Below are positions 38,301-52,900 of a stretch of DNA of 64,000 nucleotides, piece after piece. A program made the translations under genes and the position numbers. Every line of letters begins with the position of its first letter. Position 1 is the first letter of the stretch. The stretch covers positions 4,937,528-5,001,527 of the forward strand of contig NC_045140.1 of the NCBI RefSeq assembly GCF_008831285.2. Direction: 5' to 3'. The notes under the pieces were generated by a model. The model saw only the letters and a program-made list of their open reading frames with translations, made no database searches and was not told where the DNA came from. This DNA comes from Nymphaea colorata. Lineage: Eukaryota; Streptophyta; Magnoliopsida; Nymphaeales; Nymphaeaceae.

Positions 38301-40286
38301 GGCCCCAAAGAATTGGGATGCTTAATTCTGTTTAGAACAACACAAGTTTATCTGTGCAAGAAAGACATAGGACCCCCTTCCTGAGTTACCTGCTATGTCA
38401 CATGGGTGTGAGATGGGGTTGCCAGTGCAGCACATCTCAAAAAACTTGGGTGATGGGGTGCAGCGAGAGAATATTTATATACTGTTATTTTATATACATA
38501 AATATATTTTTGCATAATTTTTTTTTCTTTGACTTCTATTAGACTATTAGTATTGCTCTAAATAAAGGTTTATAGGAAGGCTATTTTAGTCCAATTTTTT
38601 TAAGAGTGTGGACCAATAAGTTAAATGAGTGAGTGGTCGTTTTAGAAAAGGACCGACACAATCATCCATAAAGGGCTGTCTCCTTTTCATGCAAGAAAGG
38701 GACTGACAGTAGGTCCTAAATATGGCCGTCTCCTTTCGGGTGAGCAAGGGGTATTAATCCCACCGCCCGAAAAAGGCCCGAAGGCCCCCCCATTCCCCCT
38801 GCCTCCGGGGTCCTGAGCTGCGTCGGTGTCAGCGATAGCAACGGTGCACCCTTCAGCTTAGATGCCGCGCCCTACCGCCTTAAGACATAAGAACATAACG
38901 CCCACGGGAATCGAACTAGAGACCTGCCTTAGTACAGGCCCCTAGCTCAACCAGCTACGCTATGCCCCTTGAGGCACCGTCTCCTTTTCGCACAAGAAAG
39001 GGACTGACACAAGGACTTTTATGACAAAGAAAGAGAGGTTGCTTTCTCCTTTTTATGCAAACACATATAATCATACGGAATCATTGTTTATATTCATAAA
39101 CAAAAGTAGCCAAATATGCCTGGAAAAGGTCTGCCATGTCCATATCATGCCCTGTGCCTACACTTGTTTGGAACCTTGTTTTCATGGATGTGGTATCCTT
39201 TCAAGAGTATATATGTGACATAGCCTAGAATCTTGTTCCTTTACTGAATTTTCTATGATGCTAATGAAGTAGACTATGATGCTTCACATTATACTAAAAA
39301 AGGTCTTTTCAGTGAATTTTTTCCTAAAAATTAAGCTGTGGTGCTCATTTCAGTTGTTTAACGTTGGCACTTCTGCGATGCCTGATAGATGCTTTCAAAG
39401 CATGAACTATGTATCACTCACTGATACAGTTGTTGGTCAGAGGTGTTCAGATCCTTGAGTGTGATCTAGCACAGGTTCAAGTGCTCTCGGCATGCAGCGG
39501 AGGTATTTAAGAATCACAAGCTACTGTAATCTGTCAGCCTTTTGACACTGTGATAATGAACTGCAACAACTTGTGAAATTTCAGGAGTCATATGTTTAAA
39601 CATATGTGCACTATATTTTTAATACGACCAGAATAGAACAAATAGAAGGCAACTTTGACAAAAATTTCTGATCCTATCACTTATCTCCTTTCCGTTTTTA
39701 CATTTCTCATGTATGAGGTGTTGTGTCAATTCATTGCTCTTAGTTTGAGGTTTTCTTGTGCATTGAAAAGCTGATGCATGTCAAACTGTTTCTTTCATTA
39801 GGCTAGAAATGGTTATGTAGCCTTCTACGTTTTCTCTTTCAGGGACCTGCTAATCTGGAAGTTGAGGTTACAAACCTTGGTGCGAAGGCTGGAAAAGGTA
39901 CGTTTTTGAGAACCACATTTTGCTGCATTTCTTTGATCATTAACGTTGCGGGTGCCTATTTCACATGGGTAAGGATATAGAGCAATTTCAAAATAAATTA
40001 GGTGCAGGGACCCAACTACATGTATATAGTATATACCCAAAATAACTCTGTGAATAACTGGTTAATATGTGCAATAAATATATTGATAACTAGATCTTAA
40101 GAAAAAGGCAACTTAGAGATGATCGGACTCATCAAAGTTTACTAAGTTCTGAAAAAATGCAGTCTACATTCGACATTGCTTGAACGGTGTATGGGTTATA
40201 TCTGAATGTCTTGTGAATGTGTGCACTGCATCCATATAGTGTCACTGTTGATGTCTCATCTCTATACGACTGTCCTTGTGGCGTAG

Positions 40287-40369
<83 letters not shown>

Positions 40370-43300
40370 GAGGTCACACTGGATGTCCTGAAATTCTTAA
40401 CTGTGGTCCTCAGAATCTGAGCCACCCTGCATTTATACAAGCGTTTGCAGATTTTAGTGTAATGTTGTGTGTTCAATATTCATATTAACGTACATGAGTT
40501 TGGTCTCCTTTGACATACGCTATTCCAGGTCTTCTATCCATGGGAAACAAATCATCACCTTCATCCGTCAGTGCATGTTAATGTGGCTTATAAAGCATGT
40601 TTTTTCCTTTCCAGTTCATTGCCATAATGCAGTATAACTTTCTTGTGGCATTGTGGGCCTGGTACAATAAATTGTCAATTTATGTCTTGCTAGTCATTGT
40701 TTCCTGAAGGCCTTTTCTCCATTTATTTGCTTTTTCATTAGCTGAATACAGTCTTATCACTTATGACTTGTTTATGAAATGTAGTAGAGAAGGTGTTAGC
40801 CCTCCTTTTCTTGACAGACTAAATTTCTTATACTGCAGGGGAAGTAATTGGTGTATTTTCTATTCCAATTAGCGATGGTGCATCAGCTATGAACCCCAAA
40901 TTTGCACGTATATCATCACGGAGACATGATCTTCCTGATTTTGCTTCATATCCTCTGAGGAAAAAGGTCCTTTTCCTCCTTATTTTCCTCTGTCTCCAGC
41001 CATCCCTTGCATTTGAAAATCTGACAAAGTCATATCCTGTACAAAGATTTATTTTGTAATTTCCATAAAATGCCTTCTGAATAATAAATGTCTACAGTGG
41101 ATATGACCTCCTGAGTACTGCAAAAAAGTAAATAGGTTAAAACAAAAATGGTAGCATGCCTTTAACTGACATGACGTACAGTTATTATGCGATTTCTTAA
41201 AACATTAGACAGTTTATTCGTTAAGTTGATGCAGCAGTAGGTCTTCAAGTTCTGAATTTTTTACAAATGCCTGGTACCATTTGAATGATATCTTTTGGTT
41301 CATTTTATCCATGATTGATGTGATCTTTCTGGTTCTCAAGGGCCATGTTGCTTCTGATGGAGATGTGCAATTGTGTGGTTCTGTGCTTGTTTCAACGTCT
41401 TATTTTGAAAGGAAAGTTCATGGAGTCACTGCAAAGGATTTAAATGTCAAAGTAGCTGATAGTGATATTGGTTTTTGGGTGGCACTTGGTTTGGAAGGGC
41501 CATGGACAGGCCTCCGTAGGTTGCTTCCCCTTGCAACGGCTCCAAAAGAACTTAATGGTGATTTCTTTGCATTTGATGTTGCTATGAAGAAGGGCAAGAA
41601 GCATGTCACATTCCGAAGTCTTGCAACTGTTGTTAATGATACAGATCTGAATTTGGAGATTTGCGTCTGCCCCTTGGCACTCATTGATGATGTATCTTCT
41701 ATTTCAACACTAGATACAAATAAAAGTAATGCAGTTACAGAAGAAATATTCGAAAATCAGCGCTATCAACCTGTTTCTGGATGGACTAGTAAATGTCCTG
41801 GCATTTCAAAGAATGATCCAGGGCCTTGGAGTACAAGGGACTATTCTCATTCATCTAAGGTGATTCTTTGTCTTTGATGCAATTAACTTTCTTCCTTTCT
41901 TTTTTCTTTTTTTTTCTTTGATCTAACAGTCCCAGCCATCTATTCGCTAGGACTTCTTTGAGCCTGCTCTTCCGAATGGATGGAAGTGGACGTCTGACTG
42001 GACTATAGACAAGTCATTGTTTGTGGACAATGAAGGTTGGGCTTATGCGTCTGATTTTCAAAGCCTCAAATGGCCTCCACTTTCCTCAAGAATGTGCAGA
42101 AAGTCTGTTTTGGATTTTGTTCGTCGAAGACGTTGGATCCGTATAAGAGAACTATTTTCTGAAACTACATCTAAAATTTCAAGAGTTATCCTTCCAATTA
42201 TAAAGCCAGGTTCATCATTAGTTTTACCTTGGAAGAGTATGATAAATAGTGAGCCTCTGTGCTTGCAAGTTCGCCCATTTGTTGAAGGCTGTCAGGACAC
42301 ATATTTTTGGACTAGGACGATAACCAATGATCCTCCTAGCTTTATACATGGAAACAATGAGCGTGATGCTGAAGGACTAGCATTTTTTTCCAGATCATCT
42401 ACAAATCAATCTGGACCTGTTTGTGCTTTTATGCTGAACCAGCTTGAGAAGAAAGATATGCTTTTATTTACTACACGTTGTAATAACAAGGAAGGGGCTT
42501 TCTGGTTCAGCATTGGAACAGATGCATCCATTCTTCAAACAGAACTGAATTCCCCAGTTTATGATTGGCGGATTTCTCTTAGTCCCCCGATCAAGCTCGA
42601 GAACAAACTCCCATATCATGCTGAATACTCCATTTGGGAGAAAGATGAAGGAAATAGAATTAAGGTACATAATGGTATTGTTTCACGGGGCTGCAGTGCA
42701 TTCATATATTCTGCAGATGTGCGTAAACCTATATATTTATCATGGATGGCTGAAGGTGGCTGGGTTTCAGAAAAGGTAACTACTGTATATCAATGTTAAC
42801 ATGGTTTATAAATATTTATTTTGGCCCATATAATGATGTTATTCTTTCCATATAGGATTCTGTTCTCATTTTGGATCCCGCTCTTGGTCATGTCTCTTCA
42901 TTTTGGTTGGTTAATCAGAAGAAAAATAGGTATCTTTCTCACTATATTATTAGCTGGAATCAATGGAGCTCCATGCTGAGCTCAGGGCTGAGTTTTTTTT
43001 TTTTTTTGAACCTGTAATAGGAATTGCTTGTTTACCCTGCCATTGTAGCATTTCTAATGTGCGTGTGGCCCTCAAGATCCTTCTCTTCGATTTTGTGATA
43101 TCAATTCTTATGTTTCCTTTATGTACTAATTATGTACATTTTTTTTTCTTAATCTTTCAATGTTGATTTTTTTGTAACTTTTGTTCTTTGGCTTGATTAA
43201 GCTTCATATTTTGAACAGAGCAAAATTCTTAATGATATATAGTTTCTCCTTTGACAATAAAGGAAATTATTCATGCATCTTTTATAGGGGACAACTCTAG

Positions 43301-46300
43301 CCTCAATTATTCGGTTGTCTTATTAGCTCCCTGATGTTCTCCCCAGGAGAAATGCCATTAAATGGTCGATCTTGAGTCCCTACAATAGATTGCAGTGCTT
43401 GTCGGTGCCTGACTGGCCTGTCAATCTATTTACCCTTGGCTAGCCCTTCAATTTTTGGAAATTTTTTCACTGCAAGGGATTAGAGTTCTGACAGTTATTA
43501 TTTGTTATGTGAGGGGTATTTAATAATGATTTAGAAGTCATAAGCACTTGTAGCATTGTAGAAGTCTCTCCTTAATATTTTTATTTTATTTTGTGGACTA
43601 ATTTTGTAAATTTTTGGCTGCCCCTGATCCTTATTAATGTGGGATAAGGGCTAATCCAATTAGATTTTTCTTCTTCCGTGCCTTTAGGTTTGATGTTTTC
43701 TTCTTCTTCCTCTTCCTTTCTCTTCTACTATGCAATCATTTACTTGTTTACATGATCCTCCTCTGTTATATACTCGGCGATGGGCTCCTTCTTATGGCCC
43801 TTCCTTGACTCTGTATCAGGAGGTAAGTATTCTTGATGACACTGTTTACTCTATTGTTAATCCCGATAATACTGCAAATTATCCTGATGTTGAAGATGAC
43901 TTGCTTATTGCCCTAAGAAAAGGCAAATGCCAATGTGCTCTGCATCCAATTTTTAAGTTTGTGTCCGCAGGTAGACTTGGGGGGAGTATGCAAAGCTTCA
44001 TATCTGCCCTATCTGTTCTTCCCATTCTGATAAATCATTAGTGTGCTTTATTGGATCCCAAATGGAGACAACACATGCAGGATGAAATGAATGTACTGAT
44101 GTCATGAGGTACTTAGGAACTGGTAGACCTCTCCTTGGGAGCGATATTGTTGGGTCCAAGTAGGTGTTTACAATAAATGCCATTCTAATGGCTCGATGAA
44201 TAGTATAAAGCATGACTAACAGCAAAGGGATACATCCAAACGTATGGAGTGAACTTCTTCAAGACATTTTCTCTTTTAGTCAGATTAGGCACCATCAAAC
44301 TAGTTACTTTAATGGCTCTTCACTATGGTGTAGCATGTTTTAGCTTGATGTTCGGATGCATTTTTGTATGGAGATCTATCAAAAACATTCTACATGCAAC
44401 AACCACCAGGGTTTGAGAGATAGGGGAAGTGTGGGAAGGTGTGCAAACTCAAAGAAGCTATATATGGTTTGAAGCATAGTCTACATGCCTGGTTTCATAA
44501 GTTATTTGAAGTGACGTTTGAGTTTAGTTTTTAAAGAAATCACCTTCAGGCCATTCCTTATTCATAAAGAACAGTTTCAAAGGTATAGTGGTTATGATTG
44601 TTTATGCAGATGATATAATCTTGACTGGTGATAATGAGCAAGAGATCTCAAATACCAAGGTAGTGACAATGAACATGAGATCTCGAACACGTAGGTGTAT
44701 TAGAAGAAGCATTTTGTTACAAAAGATTTTGGTCTTCTCAGATTTTTTTTGAGAATAAAAATATTTTCGTGTTGTTCTTTCACAAGTAAAATATGTGCTT
44801 GGTTTACTGCATGAGACTGAGTTTTTTGGTGCTAAACCGGCTGCTGTTAATCCTGTGAATACAAGACTTGACATATCTTTTGCAGTAGGCAAACTATGGC
44901 AACTTGTGGACAAGCTGGAAAAAGTTCATTGAGATACAACTATGATGGTTCTTAGATACCTAAATCTTCTCTAGGGAAATGTCTATTATTTTAAGAGGGG
45001 ACATCTTTAGATATAGAAGCATACTATAGATGTAGATTGAGCAGGGTCAATTGATGACAAGAAGTCCACCACTAGTTTTTGTGTGTTCATTGGAGAAAAC
45101 CTAATTTTCTTGGAGAAGAAACAAGTTGTTGTTAACTCCATTGCTGAGTCAGAATATGGTGCTATGGGCCAAACGACTGCTGAAATGACATGGATAAAAT
45201 CCATGCTTATAGGCTAGGTGGTTAGGTACTTAGGTCAACTTACCTATGAAGATGAGGCGTGATAATAAGACGGTTACCTATATTGCAAATAACTCCATTC
45301 CATGAGAGGACCAAACACATGAAAGTGAATTGTCATTACATGTGTGACGTGGTGCAAGCTGGAACTATATCAACGGTTCATGTTACTTCTAAAGATCTAG
45401 TAGTTGATGTTTTTACAAAGCCACTTTCTTGTCAAGTTTTATAAGATGCTATGACAAGCTGAGCATGGTTGACATCTATGCTCTAGCTTGAGTAAGAGTA
45501 TTGAAAGTTATTATTGTGGCGTGAGGGGTTTTTAGGAAATATTTAGAAGTCATAAAAGGTTCTCTTCATTATTTTTATTTTATTTTGTGGACTGATTTTG
45601 GAAGACTTTTTGGCCGACTCTAGTCATTAATAGTCACAAAAAACTTTTTGCAAAACAGCGAGATTTTTCTTTGGTATAATACGGCAAGCTTGAAAAGAAG
45701 AGAAAAATATGTGAAAAGTGTGGTAATTTTTAAAATTAAAAAATCTTTAAAAGTAGGGAAAATAACATGAGTGAGAAACTGATAACACAAACATAAAAAA
45801 ATAAGTACATTAGCAACAAATAAAAATTAGAAAATAAAAACAATTAGTTCAACTTCAACCTAAGTGGATAAGTCACATGGACACTGCAAAATGATTGCTG
45901 CAACCGTGTTGACATGGCTCGAGTGCGGACATGGGTGCGGCCCCGATTCGCACCCAAAGCAAGTCAACTAGATTCGGGTGCGGCTGACCGCACCCGACCA
46001 TTTTCTTTCATTTTGGACATGCACCCGACTCTCGTTTGACTCGAGTTGGGTGCGGTCAAACCTTGTCAAGCCTATTGTTGTCCTTTTTTTATATTTTTTA
46101 ATTGAAAAATTTTTAACGTTAAAAATGGGTTTAAGGCATGATCGTATACCCTCTTCCTCTCCTCCCATGCGCTCCTCCTTTGTGTGGGTTTTGCTGGTTA
46201 CATTGAAGCATCCAGCGGGATGGAAGGTCATTTCCGGTGACTGAGTGGGTCGAACGACAGCCGGCGGCAATGTGTGATGGGTCTTTGAGTGGAACAGAAG

Positions 46301-46857
46301 ACTTCTCTGCTCTATTTCGGTAGTATTGTCATCTGCATCTTTCTCAACCCTATTGCCGGCAAAACGGCGGTTTTTCTATCTATCTTTGGTTTGATTTCTG
46401 CCATCAGTACTTCCTCATTGCACTCTTGAGTTTGTATTTCATTTTGTTGTGTCACTGATTCTATTCATGATCGGCAACACAGGTGGTTCTCTCTCTTTTT
46501 TTTTTTATGCTTAAATCAGTAAATGTTCATATTTGACTGTTAGTTTTTTCACTTTCTCAGTTTTGTGTTTTGCTGCAATGACTGCTTTTGTTGTTTTTCA
46601 TTAACTTGATTTGTGAAAGATTGAAAGTTCGGATGTTTATTTTTTTAGTTTTTACTTGTTTGTGTTCTGTCCTGCTTTTGTTGTTTTTCGTTTACTCCTT
46701 TAACGTTTGTACTTTGTAAGCATGTTAATGCTTAATATGTTACATTCGTATACACAATACATTATAGCTTGTAAGTATGTAATATAAATATTCATGTATA
46801 ATTTACCCATATTGTGTGTAGTGTAGAGTGTATAGGCTATATATATATACACTCTTA

Positions 46858-46907
<50 letters not shown>

Positions 46908-49900
46908 AGTAAATTAATAATAACAGTAAATACTCTCACTGCACCACTACACCTAAATTTTTGGGGATGTGCTGCTCTGGCACCCGCACCCGCACCTATG
47001 TAACATAGAGTTCAACATTAAAAAAATGTGAAAAAACCCTTAAAATGAAAGAAAGGGAAAAAAGCAAAAAAACACTTTTTTTTTCTTTTTAGCGTTTAGA
47101 AAAAGGTATTTTTAAATTTTTTTTAAATGGATGACTATTTTTTGCATTTTATACACATTTTTTTCAAAAAATAAAATGCGTTTTTTTCGAAAAAAATGTT
47201 TTAGGCTGACCCAATCTGTCATTTGGAGGATATGGCTCTGGAAAGGGTTTGAATCTATGTAACACATACATCCCTGTTTCGTGGATGATGAGGAGCACCC
47301 ATGTTGACAAGAGTCGACACAAGTACTGGTAGTAATACTGTGTTAAACACGGCCCAAACATGAGACTCACCTTGTCGGGTGCGGTCAACGCATCTGGGGC
47401 CTTCCTCCATTTTGTGTCATGAGCTGCATTTACGTGCTTGTATCCATGGATTATTCATCATCTCAATTTGGGTTTCCCGCCAAACTTTTTGGGCTGTCAA
47501 CTTTATTTTCTTAACTAGGAAGAGCATATAGTTCCTTTGTCAAGAACCAAGATTTTTCTCTGTGTCTAAATTTATTTGCAATGTTGAGCTTGTTTCATGT
47601 ACGAAAGCAATCAGGCTTTGGTGGCCTACATGACCTGTACGCTTTCAAGAGAGGTGTTGCTATCTATCCAGATGACTGTTTAATAGGAGAATTGAAGAAC
47701 AAATTGGTTCAAATTGATTCCTGAACTTTAGAGCTATGTCACCAAGGTGCGCCATCGGGTGCGACTCAGATTCGCACCCAAACCGCACCATATCAGGGAG
47801 GTAGGGAGAGAGAGAGTGTGTTGCGAAGGAGGGAGACAATGCAAGATAGAGGGCTTGAGAGCTTGCAGGAGTGAGAGATTGCAGATAGAGAGGGGAGACA
47901 GACAAAGAGCTCGCGACAGAGGGAGAGGGACGACACGATTTGGGGGAACAGGGAGAGCAAGGGTGAGGGGGATTGAAGGCGAGCCAAAGAGAGGGCGAGA
48001 GGGCGAGTGAGGAGCGCAGGAGGAAGAGAGTGCAGACAGAGAGGGATTGGGTGAGACGAGGTGAGAAGGAAGGGGGAAACAGATGGGAGAGAGAAAAACC
48101 TAGTTACCCTAATAGCCGCCGCACTGCACTGCCACCGCCGCTGCTCCTTCCTCCACCTTCTTCTTCTTTGTGTCGGATGCTCACCTGCGGAATAAGAGGG
48201 CAACGAAGAGGCAGATAGAAAGGAAGACGAGGAAGGGGAACCCGTGTCAGGCTTCCTCTTCGAGCGATGGAGTTCGGGTCCGGGTCTGGATCCCGACCCA
48301 ATCCAACCTACCCAAAACCAAAATCGTTATAGGAATAACCTCTCAATGATGAACCTACCTATAAGTAATTTCTGGGTCTGTGCAATGGACCCGACCCACA
48401 ATCTGGCCCCCACTGATTATTAGTAGTTTTTAACCTCATATATATCCTTATTTATCTCTTTCATGTAACTAGATCCTTTTCCTCATTGTAAGGGTTACCA
48501 AAAACTGCAAATCACCCTGGAATGGAAAGGGTGATAGGGGAATCTTGACATTCTTTTTTCTCTCACCCAAAATATTTTTTCTGGGGATCTAGTGGAAGCA
48601 AGAAGTTAATAAAATGCAGTTGTGGATCATCTCAAAACTAGAAGTATGACTGTATGAACTATGAACTCAAAACTAGAGTATATTTCTTGTTGAATTGATG
48701 ATTGATAATAATATCATGATTAGCAAATTGCAATTTTGATTTTGTTATTTAATAATTTTGTGGTGTATAGACAAATTTTCATATATTATGTATATATATT
48801 ATTATAATAATTAAATTATTATTAATAATAATAAAAACTCACGCCGCACTGCCGCACCTATGTTTTTTGAGATGTGCCGCACCGGCACCGGCACTGGCAC
48901 CGGCACCCCGTACCTTGGTGACATTGTTTTAGAGGTGCGAATATCGTATCTCAAGCATGAATTCCTTCTTTTGAAGAAAGGAACAATGGCAATGATGGAA
49001 CACTTGAATGAAATAAAAGGCATCACTGATTATTGGTAGTTGTTGGAAACAAGGTTTCTGATGGAAAAAATGTGCAATAAACTATAATTGGTTTAGAGAC
49101 CAAGTTCCATGTTCTGGTTACTTCTCATTACTATGTCTTGTTTTTCCTACATTTGAGGAGCTATGTGCTAAGGTGCTCAGTATGAGACGAGTCTAAGGCC
49201 ACTCGATTGTAAAGCTACCATATAATATCCTTGCCTCAAGGGTTCTTTATGGTTGTGGTTGCGGGGACAGTAGTTTTCATGGAGAAAGAGGAAGAAGAAG
49301 ATATGGGCAAGGAGGTTTATATCTTTCGGCTTGCTTTTGGAGCTGAATCATGTCCATCATTATTTAATCCCTTGATAACATCAGTTCAATAATATGTTGA
49401 GGACATGGTTTGATGAAACTTTGTTGAGTTGCATTAACTACTTGACATGCTGTGTTTTTCCTCATTCGATATTGGATGTGTGACAGATTAACATGTGACA
49501 ATGTCACATATTTGAAATGTGCAAGCCACAAAACAGGGCTTATACAATAAAATAGAACACTCCTCACTCAAAGCACAAATGCACATGGAACAGTTAGGAG
49601 AAAAGAAGTTAGAATCAAATAATGGTTAGCAGACCACACTGAGCACTTCAAGGGGAACAGTCCCCTGAGTATATACAAAAGCACCAGGGAATAGCTCTAA
49701 TGGTTCGGAAAACTAGTCATTTGGGCTAGCGCATGTCCTGCCCATTTCTGTTCAAGCTCAACAATTAACCAGATTTGAAGCAGACAATAAAAAATGAAAG
49801 AGGAAAACACAAAAAAGAAAAGAAAAGACACAGCTGATTACAGACTCCATATATAATACACACCACACACACATATTTAATGTGTATAAATATGAATGAA

Positions 49901-52900
49901 TATACTAAACAAACAACATCATACATACACATGTGTATATATGTATATGTAAAATGTATACTTATATGACATAATTTAACATGATGTTGGTGGCAGCATT
50001 CCTATCACTCATTACCTTCCAAATTTGGTCTGAAGGTAGCCCCGTCCAAAATCTTCTATTCACCAAGTAATGCAGTTGATCAGAAATAATAAAAAAAATA
50101 ACCATAACAAACTTCTGTGAAGGCCTCACTTGCCAATTTCCCAAATATCTTTAATTTGAATGACATTTGTAACTTTGGTCCATTCAAAACTTCAATGAAT
50201 ATAGTTGACTTGTTACTGTGTTCGTGTTTTATTTCTTCTGTTCTCGTAAGTCACATGTCAGGTTGCTTTTATCATATTGAAACAAAATTGTAGTTTTATT
50301 GTCTCATGCTGTATGTTTTCTATGTGCAGGAAATTGCGTGTGAGTGTTGAGCATGACTTGGGTGGCACAGTTAGTGCTTCTAAGACTGTTCGAATATTTG
50401 TTCCGTACTGGATCAGCAATGACTCAGGGTTGCCATTGTCATGTCAAATGGTTGAGGTTGAACCTTCAGAAAAGATGGACAATGATTCCTTGTTACTCTC
50501 TAGGGTAGTTAAGTCAGCAAAGTTTTCCCTGAAGCCGCAGTCAAGTTTTACGGATCTTAGAAGATCATCTAGTTCAAAAAGAAATCTTCAACTACTTGAA
50601 GACATTAAGGAGCTAGGTTCAAGCCCAGTCATGTTATCCCCACAGGATTATGCAAACCATGGCAACATTTTACCGTTTGCATCTCGAAGTGGTCCATTTC
50701 TTTCACCACGTATAGGCATTGCAGTTGCACTTTCCCTTTCCAATCATTATAGTCCTGGAATTTCTCTTATGGAGCTTGAGAATAAGGTAGTTAGTTGCAG
50801 AATGTGATGTACTTGTTCTTCTAGGATTTCTTTCTGATGCTCCTAGCGTGGGATCACTTTTTCCAGTTCCTGTCAATCATGTCTTTAATGTCATAACCAA
50901 TGCAGAGTGTTTGATGAGAATATTTTTCAATTATGTAGGAGCACGTTAATGTAAATGCATTTTCACCAAGTGGATCATATTACAAGCTTTCAGCTTCCAT
51001 AAGCATGAAGTCTGATAGAACAAAGGTATCGTAAACTTTTTGTCTTTAATGCTTTTTATGATTAATCAGAAGCGACAAATAACAGTTGAGTTAGCAAAGC
51101 CACATAATGACAGCCTATTGTGATGTCTCTTAATTAAGCTGAAAACATGAAAATGTCCTACTAAGTGCTGGGAAGACTATAACTGTGTTGAGAACTTGAG
51201 AAAATGAGGTGGTTGACTGTTCATGGCACTATCCAGATATGTATTGCTCTTTACCAAGCGACTAATTTATTGTACTAATGTAACTATCATACTAATGAAC
51301 ACAAGTTTACTATTGATTGAATCTCATTATGACAAATTAGTACAATGACCTGAAGATCATTTATCTGCTTGTCCAAAAATGACCTGACCCAACAGGGAAA
51401 TATCAAAATACCTTGCCATGAGGACACCATAGTCTGGGAGACCGAACTACGCATAGAATAAATCATCATCCTCCTCTATCTGTTGCAGGATACAGGATGT
51501 GGAAAATTTCCAACCTTAAATTTTTAGGCAAAAAAATTTGTTGTTGGTTTACTGTACTATGTTGAAATTGTATGCTGATCATTGACATGCTTGTACAAAA
51601 ATTTTGCAGTATTACCTCTTACCATTTGTAACATTTTATGTCAAGGTCTATCAGTTTCGTGCTCTAAGCATTTTCTGAAATTTAAAGACCTGGTTCTTTG
51701 TTCTGTGGTGTTAATTTAGTCAGTTCCTTCTTGGACACTTGATAGAAACTCAAAAAGGAAATGCACTATAAATGAAACAAAAGCCAAAAGAGCACTCAAG
51801 GATTTTTTTTTTTTTTAAAAAAGAAAAAGAAAAAAACTTCTATTTCACTCTTAAATATAACGTAAAGGAATGGAATACAAGTGCGAGCCGACCTATTTAT
51901 AAACAAATGGAGAACAGCACTAGTTATTGCTGCTCTTCCAATAGCTCTATTCGAGCTGTTGGACGGCTCTCCAACAGCTAATCAGGCATTGGTCTTTTGG
52001 TCAAAGACCAAGGTTGACCAGTAAAAAAAAAAAAAGATAAGAAAATAAAATAAATATGTGCATATACATAAATAAAATTAACGTATTCATATTCATGTGT
52101 ATATATGTTCCATATAAAGATAATGTATTTAGTTATTTTACACATGTATATGTATACCTGGATGCTTAGTATGTACGAAATGACTGCTATTTTAACAATT
52201 GGGATTTGATTATGAGAAAGACTGAAATTTGATTCCACATTGGGGTTGATTTTGTTTACATATGACTGCAACATATTGTAATCATTGTTATGTCTATCAA
52301 AGTTCTCTTATTCTTCGGGGTGTCTTTTTTAGTGTATCTGTTTTATGCAAGATTTTGCCTGTAAGACCATTGAAAAGAGGAAAAAAATGAGGCTTGGTGC
52401 CCATTGTTAGAAATTATGCTTATACTGTAATTATATTTAGTTAATCTTTCTGTTTCTTTTTATCTTTCTTTTTTGTGCACTTAACCAAAGTGCATTTTGA
52501 AATTATCGGTTTGCTCAAGATTAACATCTACACAGCAATCGACATGTGAACATTTTGATGCTCTTGCTATCTTATCTATTCCATTTGTGTGACTTTTCTT
52601 TCACAATATTTACTCTTCTTAATGAACAATCTTCTTTATGTATAATAATTAATCATGTATAACATAGAGTTCTCATTTGTAGAGGTTATATAGCTTCCTT
52701 TGTTGCCTTATTACTAGTATCAGGACTTTTGTATGGTGTCTGCTTATATGTGTTTTCGTCCAGGTTGTTCATTTTCGACCTCACACTGTGCTGATCAATA
52801 GACTTGGACGCACTATTGCATTGAAGCAATGTGATACTCAACCAGAGGATTGGTTTCATCCTCATCATCCTCCAAAACCATTTCAGTGGAGGTCTACCAC

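Larger units (their letters stand above)
37558..39842. other. Intron 31 with SINE and TIR-family end
   Basis: Contains a TIR-family end at 38393-38480 and the SINE at 38738-38976. A copy of GTCTCCTTTTC followed by AAGAAAGGGACTGAC lies on each side of the SINE (about 38677 and 38979). The rest is plain intron. Confidence 0.6.

Noticed and set aside
38900-38970. tRNA gene
   Set aside because: A and B boxes are present, but the acceptor stem does not pair and the sequence continues into a SINE body.
39354-39442. Exon-like block with AG before and GT after in intron 31
   Set aside because: It is 89 nt, which would break the phase between 37557 and 39843, and those two exons join directly in a conserved C2-like stretch.
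42930-50329. U12-type intron (donor GTATCTTTC)
   Set aside because: The donor is only close to the U12 consensus and no TCCTTAAC-like branch site lies near the acceptor.
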